The notes beneath the pieces were generated by a model. That model ran no database searches. It saw only the letters and a program-made list of their open reading frames with translations, and was not told where the DNA came from. From positions 62,001 to 126,000 of the forward strand of contig KE546980.1 in assembly GCA_000442125.1 (NCBI GenBank): DNA of 64,000 bases, given 5' to 3'. The position numbers and the translations under genes were made by a program. Numbering within the stretch: position 1 is the first letter of the stretch; each line of letters starts with the position of its first letter. Shown here piece by piece: positions 57,720 through 64,000 of this stretch. This DNA is from Opeltia flavorubescens. Its lineage: Eukaryota > Ascomycota > Lecanoromycetes > Teloschistales > Teloschistaceae.

Positions 57720-58414
57720 ATGGACAGAGAAGTTAACGCTTCGAAATTTGCGGGCACTCGTTCAAATTACAATCGCCCACATTCGCTGCTACTTTTTATT
57801 TGGAATACAGTGTCAACCCCTGAGCCTCGACAGCTTTTGTCTAATGCAAGAATAAGACGACCTCCCACGCTCGAACAAGCGATATCCTGTACATCCTACC
57901 TCCAATCCGGGCCCTGCCCTTCGAAAGTAGATTCCTGTTTCGCCAAAAAAGGTCATAGCTTTGAAGCTAGATTTAGATCGCCGCCTGACCCCGGTTTGAC
58001 AGCAGGTAAGACGCCACCATTCAGGAAGCGAGATCTTGAATACCTGAACCCAAACGAATTCGTGCTCGAAGAGAAGAACTCCTCGCGGAGGCTCACAGAA
58101 GAGGAGCTGGATGATGTTGCTGAAATTATGGCACTCGAGGATCATCTCCGGATGCTGGTTGAACAAATCCGGGACCGACTTGGTCATGTGGACTGCGCGG
58201 GGGATAGTTGTGCGACTCTAGCAACGCCGCTGGCGAGGTATGTTACGCAAATTTTTGCGTATGGCTGTTATGTGCTGACAAGTCCAGGGAAACGAACCTA
58301 TTGTCGTCGGCCACTGCAACAGGAACGGTGCCAGGCATTGTAGATGCAACGGCCACGGCAGCGACTGTGTTGACGGAGACCGTGCAGAGCCAAGCAAGTG
58401 TTGCTTTAAAATGA
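57720..58414 (+). CDS. possible small two-exon gene, unrecognised
   Basis: Exon 57720-58237 and exon 58288-58414, joined over a canonical 50-bp intron (GTATGT...CTGAC...CCAG), give about 214 residues. The stretch before the intron, RRLTEEELDDVAEIMALEDH, LRMLVEQIRDRLGHVDCAGD and SCATLATPLA, looks coding. After it comes an Ala/Thr/Val-rich end (ATATGTVPGIVDATATAATV). The N-terminal 100 residues are less convincing, and the true start, perhaps with a signal peptide, may lie in an exon I cannot see. Function unknown. Confidence 0.4.
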
Positions 58415-58853
58415 TCGGGTCTGAGTCTGGCTGCAGCACCGGAATTCACAGGCCTCGTTCAACATGGAAGTGCAAGTATTTAGTATTCATGAGAGAAGCT
58501 GGAGATGTTGGGTCAGATATCACGTTGCCTAATTGAAGACTATGGACGACATCCCATGTAGAATACACTATCTTTCTCGTTGCTGCAATCGATGTCAATT
58601 TTGCTCTATGCTCCTAGTAGCCAGCACAATCTAAAAGAACTGTCATGCCATGCCGTTGAAGACCTCTGATCGACAGCATAATCGGTTCGGTTAAAAGCGG
58701 TTAGCGACGGCTAACGCACGTGCCGAGCTACTTGTGGAAGGGACGAATCCTTGACGGAATACTTGCACAGGATGTCAAACGCTGGGAGGCATCATGAGTC
58801 TGATGAACCATTCATCTCTGTCATGATACATATGCATTTCATGACCGACAATA

Positions 58854-61313
58854 ATGATACTCGGAAAAGCAATCAAGCTTTCCCGCTGCAACCTCCCTTC
58901 AATCCCTCTCATACCAACGCGATACCAATCAACTGTCTCAAAACCATTGACATCCATTCTCATCGCTAATCGTGGCGAGATAGCCTTGTATGTATTCAAA
59001 AGCCATGTTCGAAAAATAAAAGAATTGAGCAACGAGATCAGGCGCGTTGGTCGAACCGCATCCGAATACGGCATAAAATGCACCACCATCTACACAGACC
59101 CAGACGCGAAATCGCAGCATGCATTAAGTTCCCCGTACGCCCTTAATCTAGGCAATCCTTCAGCATACCTAGATGGTGATAGAATCATCAAGGCGGCCAA
59201 AGAGCATGGCTGTCTTGCTATTCATCCTGGGTATGGATTTGTATGTGACAGATTGTTTGATTCGAAGCACAGCCTATGATGCTTCTTGTGGAACTAACAG
59301 TATTTTGCACCTAGCTGAGCGAGAATTCCGCATTCGCGCGGAAATGTGTCGAAGCTGGATTAGTCTTCATTGGTCCGCCGTGGGAAGCAATCGAAGCGAT
59401 GGGGAATAAGAGGTACTAATCACCATCGGTTGCTCAAGCCTTGAACAGGTCACTGAACTCAGATAGTCGATCAAAAGAGATCATGACCGAAGCCGGGGTC
59501 CCCTGCATCCCCGGCTACCACGGCCGCAACCAAGATCCCCTTTACCTGAAACAAGAAGCCGAGAAGATCGGCTTCCCTGTCCTCATAAAAGCCGTCAAAG
59601 GTGGCGGTGGAAAGGGCATGCGTATAGCCTCAATCCCCGAAGACTTCAACTCACAATTAGAGTCCGCGAAATCGGAAGCCAGGAGTTCGTTTGGCGATGA
59701 AGTCATGTTGGTGGAGAAATACATCACCACTCCGCGTCACATCGAAGTGCAGGTCTTTGCAGATAAGTTTGGGAACTGCGTCGCGCTGGGTGAGCGCGAC
59801 TGTAGTATCCAACGACGGCATCAGAAGATCCTTGAGGAATCCCCCGCCCCGAATCTAGATGAGCATGTCCGGCAGGATCTGTGGGGGAAGGCTAGAGCAG
59901 CGGCACTTGCGGTTGGGTATGAAGGTGCTGGGACTGTGGAGTTCATTTTCGATAATGAGACTGGAGAGTTCTTCTTCATGGAGATGAACACGAGACTGCA
60001 GGTCGAGCATCCAGTTACAGAGATGGTCACGGGAGAAGATCTTGTTCGCTGGCAGATCATCGTGGCGGAGGGAGGCCGTCTTCCGCTCACGCAGCGAGAG
60101 GTGGAGGACAGGATAGCGGAACGAGGTCATGCGATTGAGGCGAGGATATATGCTGAAAATCCGGACATGTACAGAGTTTCAAGTTCCTGTGGACCCTGCT
60201 GCGAATTGGCTGATTGTGACTCAGGGACTTTGTGCCAGACTCGGGACGCTTGCTGCATCTTCGACTACCCAAAATCACGGACACAGTGCGAGTCGATGCA
60301 GGCTTTGTCGCAGGCGATGAAGTATCATCCCACTATGATCCAATGATTGCGAAGTTGATAGTGCAAGGGCCGGACCGAGAAGCTGCGATCCGGAAGTTGA
60401 ATGCCGCGCTCGACGAATACGAAATCGCAGGACCGATCACAAATGTCGAGTTTCTGAAAAGAGTATGCCAGATCCCAGCCTTCATTGCTGGTGACGTTGA
60501 GACAGGATTTATCCGCAGATGGCACACAGAACTATTCGAAGACATAGCCATCAAGCCAGAAGTCTTCGTGCAAGCGGCCTTGGGTGCCTACTTTACGGAT
60601 GCCCTAGAAACGCAAGGAGACGCTCCACTATTCTCTGGTGCCAAATCTGGTTTCTCATCAATGTCCCAAAAGCGTTCCTTCCACTTCGCCCCTATCCAAA
60701 GCAACATAAACCACCAAGGAACCAGCACGACCGTAGAAGTTGAGCAAAACGGACACAACCTCTTCACAATCTCCACCAACGGCGTCACCTTCTCATCCAT
60801 CACCAGCGCCTTCAACCCCAGCAACCTCACCCTAACATCCTTTTTCCCACACACCCGTCTAGAAACGCGTTTCGTCAAAGACTCCGAAGGGAACAATAAC
60901 ATCACGCTCTTCCAACAAGGTTGGCAATACCGCCTCCAATGCGTAGCGCCGAAATGGCTAGAGCAAGCCCTGGGGAAGAAAGACACGGCACATAGCGTCC
61001 TAACGCCGATGCCGTGTAAGATCTTGCGTGTGGAGGTGGAGAAGGGGCAGAGGGTAAGGGAAGGGGAGGTGTTGGTTGTGATTGAGAGTATGAAGATGGA
61101 GACCAGTATTCGGAGTCCGAAGGATGGGGTTGTGGAGAGGGTGGTGCATCAGCAGGGCGTGAGTAGTCCTTCTGCCCTGGGCTGAATTGTTGGCTGGGGG
61201 GATGTTTGTGAGTGTGTCTGGCTGACTGATTTCTGGTGATACAGGAACTTTGCAAAGCAGGGACTGCGTTGGTAGAATTTGAGGACCCGACGGGTGAGGT
61301 GGAAAATCGTTGA
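58854..61313 (+). CDS. mccA: 3-methylcrotonyl-CoA carboxylase alpha (biotin-carrying) subunit, mitochondrial
   Basis: Six exons (58854-58987, 59042-59240, 59315-59412, 59467-60168, 60225-61158, 61245-61313), all in phase, give 711 residues. A short basic presequence precedes [20 protein letters not shown]. The biotin carboxylase domain shows [34 protein letters not shown], the ATP-grasp loop [54 protein letters not shown] and [18 protein letters not shown]. The C-terminal biotinyl domain has VIESMKMET, with the biotinylated Lys near residue 668; ESMKM rather than EAMKM is usual for this enzyme. It carboxylates 3-methylcrotonyl-CoA with ATP and bicarbonate, the step after isovaleryl-CoA dehydrogenase, whose gene lies 5 kb upstream on the same strand. 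The partner mccB is not in the window. Confidence 0.95.
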
Positions 61314-63499
61314 TGTCCTTGACGGTTTTCGTGGAGCGGGATTTGCAGGCATGTCTGAGGTCTTTCGAGTCACTGTGGTATGCCGCGTAGGACAGCATCG
61401 CCAGAAGTGGTCAAAGAGTCAATTGTATAATCAAGTTAGTAAATTTCAACCAAGTCACCTTTGCGACTGATGATTCGCAAAATGGAGTGAGATTATCCGT
61501 AAATCAATCATTTTTATCCATTAGAACACATTTTACTATGATACCTTGATCGCTTAGCTCTTGTTTGTGTGTAGCGTGTATGCGAATTAGAGAAGATTCC
61601 TGCCTGAACTCCTATTCCAAAGGGTAAGTGAACATGAAAGATTGTGGACTGACTCTTGGATACGAAAGTTGAAAACGATTCCGTTGATCAGAGATATCTA
61701 TAGGATTTTGATCGGTAATCCGTGCTATGAAGCCTCCTATCGACCATAGCTATCACTCCGCAAACGTAAAAACACAACCAATCATGGAAAGCCAATCTAC
61801 GCAGGAAATGAAGGTGGGAAAGAGCCATCCGTCTTCATGCCCCATGCATATCGAAGAGAAAGGGAGGATGGACAATAATCATACCGTGATATCGAGGTCC
61901 TTGGAGGCTATGAGATGTTGAGAGTTCCTTGTCAAGCATGAATTGTCATGTGATTATTGCAGATACAGAATTCGATATGTCTGTTCTTCTTCCTTCAGTC
62001 AGCTACATAATTTTTCCCATCAAGACAAATTTTTTGACACAGCGATATTTTGTCTCGATTCCATCGCAGAGAGTTGGAACTGCCTTGTACCTTGACGTTC
62101 ATCATTGTCATTAGCGAACCCAATCTTGCCCTTGTGATGCAAGCACTATCGCAGCAGCGATCCGATAAGGAATACGAAGCAGTCTGGACTCAACGACATT
62201 CATGCACCGGAATAAACGAGACAAAACCGACTATTCATGAATGGTCGCCCCTCACATCTTGTCATTGGCTTTCTCTGCGGACTCAATAACAACGTTCCCG
62301 TTGCTTCAAATGCACTCATAGATGAATATTGACTGAGCAGCTGAAGCCAAGGAAAGGAGGTCAAGACAAACAACGCGTGTGATTTCCCTTTTTGTCGCGG
62401 CTCGCGTTGCTTTGCCGCTTTCCCGTAGCTTTGTTCAGACTTTGACACAATGACTTCATTGCACTTTACAGAGCGAATAAAGGAAAACAGCCTGCACCTC
62501 CAAGTAGCAATCCATGTTTCTTTCTCCTAGCTTGTAAACCTCGCCGGGGTAGAGGTACAGCAAAGCCGCTACTCTAACCATTGACTTGAGATGCATATTA
62601 TAAGGCGCTATCGTCGAACTATTAGTGAATTGGCAATTAAGGGGAACCTGGATAGATGATGAAGACTTACTGGGGATACCGCCTTCACTCAGACAAGTAC
62701 GCATTTTAGCGATCTAATATCTTGCTCGGAGTGCGACCGGATATAAGGAGTTTCGACGAATCGAAGGAGGGAAGGATGTGACAGGACTGCCTCAACCAAT
62801 TTGTTAATTCTTTGTCAGATGGAGTTCTGCACCAAAATGGGGGCCCCAACGAAAGATGTGAGATTGGTGCAGGAAAATAGGCTAAACGAACTATTGAAAA
62901 TCCTTTATTCCTAGATCTGCGTAGTCGAGTACGATTTGGACTACGTAATTTGCAAAAGAATCAATGAGCATCTTTTCGAGGACCAAATCGCACGGAACTG
63001 ATCACTCTCACAGGAATCAATAATAGCAAATAAAGATTTTACGATCACTTGAATCAGCAGGAGCACTATCAAATCGACTTCCAAGCATCGATATGTACAT
63101 TTAGAGCGTGTTAAGAAAAGACGTGTGTATATACTGAAAGTCTCATAGTCGACCACTTCCATCCCTTCCATCAATGGCATATCTTCAAACACCCCTGCCT
63201 TTCCTCCCTCAGTCGTCGTCCCACAATCATTCATCGCATCTCCCTATCAATCCGCAAGAACCTTACACTCCCATCTCTATTCCTATCTTCCCTTCTCTGT
63301 TCTATCTCTGTACACAAATTCAACCGTCAAAACATGACGGACATTCGTCACAAATGTCGATGTGCACTCGCTAGACATAAGTACATCCCATGAAGACAGG
63401 CTATCATTGATGTATGAAAATAATTCTGCATTTCAGTCCAAATTCCTAGCATTCTAGCCGAGTTATACGGGTTGAGGGGGCCGTTCGATCCAACTTCTT
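61314..63499. other. intergenic, nothing recognised
   Basis: About 2.2 kb with scattered short frames only. None reads as a known family or joins across plausible introns. Confidence 0.5.
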
Positions 63500-64000
63500 G
63501 CAATCCATGATGTATGTCCACGATGATGACTTGAACTTTTTGTCCCATCCCCCTGGTAGACCTTGACGAATGGTCTGCTTTGCTTGGGTGAAACAGTGAC
63601 CTGAGCCTGTAGTGACAGCAGCTCAAAGCGCTTTTCATCATCCGACGAACTCAAATGGAGCTCAAATGGACCGCATGATTGAATCTTGGCACATCGTAGT
63701 GAGTCAAACTTCATAAGCCGCCAGTAAATATTCTCCAGCCCAGAAGCAAGTCCTTCAGCCAACTATTATTTGCAATCCTCTCACTTCCGTACATTAGCAT
63801 CCTAAAAATACCCTGCGAGTTTTCCTTGTCTGCCGGACCTGACCCGGATTGCGCGACTGACCCAGCAGACCTTCGCCTTAAAAGGGAATCACGTCTATAA
63901 TGGGGTTTCATGTAGAATAGGACGAAAACCTACTACATCAATCTCCGTCCAATGCACCCAAAACTGTGCGTGTCGCTTGTCGAAGGTATGTAAAGGCGTA
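63500..64000 (-). pseudogene. third UPF1-like helicase copy, decayed, cut by the window edge
   Basis: The minus strand reads KENSQGIFRMLMYGSERIAN and NSWLKDLLLG, matching RAAIRFLLYGHERIRNDTWL and KEIFLG of the intact helicase. It continues with LTRYDVPRFNHAVHL (intact copy: LARYNQAVYDTL) and a degraded Walker A, TIRQGLPGGWDKK (intact: LIQGPPGTGKTE). These pieces are in different frames, so this copy is not functional. It runs towards lower coordinates; the N-terminal part lies beyond 64000. Confidence 0.7.

Noticed and set aside
1-64000. CRISPR array or bacterial operon structure
   Set aside because: No spaced direct-repeat array is present. Spliceosomal introns and fungal families make the DNA eukaryotic.

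Overview
The window reads as a gene-sparse, accessory stretch of a filamentous ascomycete chromosome. Support comes from short GT-AG introns (about 50-150 bp) in nearly every multi-exon gene and from families typical of moulds: a HET-domain gene, two fungal-rhodopsin (SAT4/PTH11-like) membrane proteins, DUF3632, a Zn2Cys6 regulator, a DHA-type MFS pump, an RNase T1 homologue and F-box/2EXR proteins. A leotiomycete is my best guess; this is inference. Six single-base Ns (about 9908, 9913, 31658, 36863, 37559, 38600) show a draft assembly, so some apparent frameshifts could be sequencing errors.

Layout. 0-9 kb: broken HET gene, LRR-like protein, SAT4-type membrane protein, DUF3632 protein. 9.9-14.2 kb: secreted T1-type ribonuclease with a glycine-rich tail, then an ankyrin-repeat protein. 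14.2-18.3 kb: no gene I can support. 18.3-22.7 kb: second SAT4-type protein, DUF1989 protein, 2EXR/F-box-like protein. 24.6-28.3 kb: acr-2-like Zn2Cys6 factor convergent with an MFS drug transporter, a plausible resistance pair. 29.5-30.3 kb: ricin-B-type lectin. 32-44 kb: the most unusual part, with a decayed Spo11/topoisomerase VI-A-like Toprim gene, an unrecognised decayed gene, an intact UPF1-like SF1 helicase preceded by a 102-bp tandem repeat, an unrecognised minus-strand gene, and imperfect inverted repeats on either side of the last two. Decayed fragments of the same helicase lie at about 43.7 kb and at the right edge (63.5-64.0 kb), so the family is dispersed. 46-52 kb: divergent eIF5A paralogue, F-box protein, KNR4/SMI1-like protein. 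52.2-61.3 kb: two leucine-catabolism genes on one strand, isovaleryl-CoA dehydrogenase and the 3-methylcrotonyl-CoA carboxylase alpha subunit, separated by a GMC-oxidoreductase pseudogene, an A+T-rich decayed patch and a weak two-exon gene.

Functional links: the two leucine enzymes act at steps 3 and 4 of mitochondrial leucine breakdown. The regulator/pump pair suggests drug efflux. The helicase with its relics and the Toprim relic is the best candidate for an undescribed mobile or expanding gene system. I saw no tRNA, rRNA, CRISPR array or confident LTR element.
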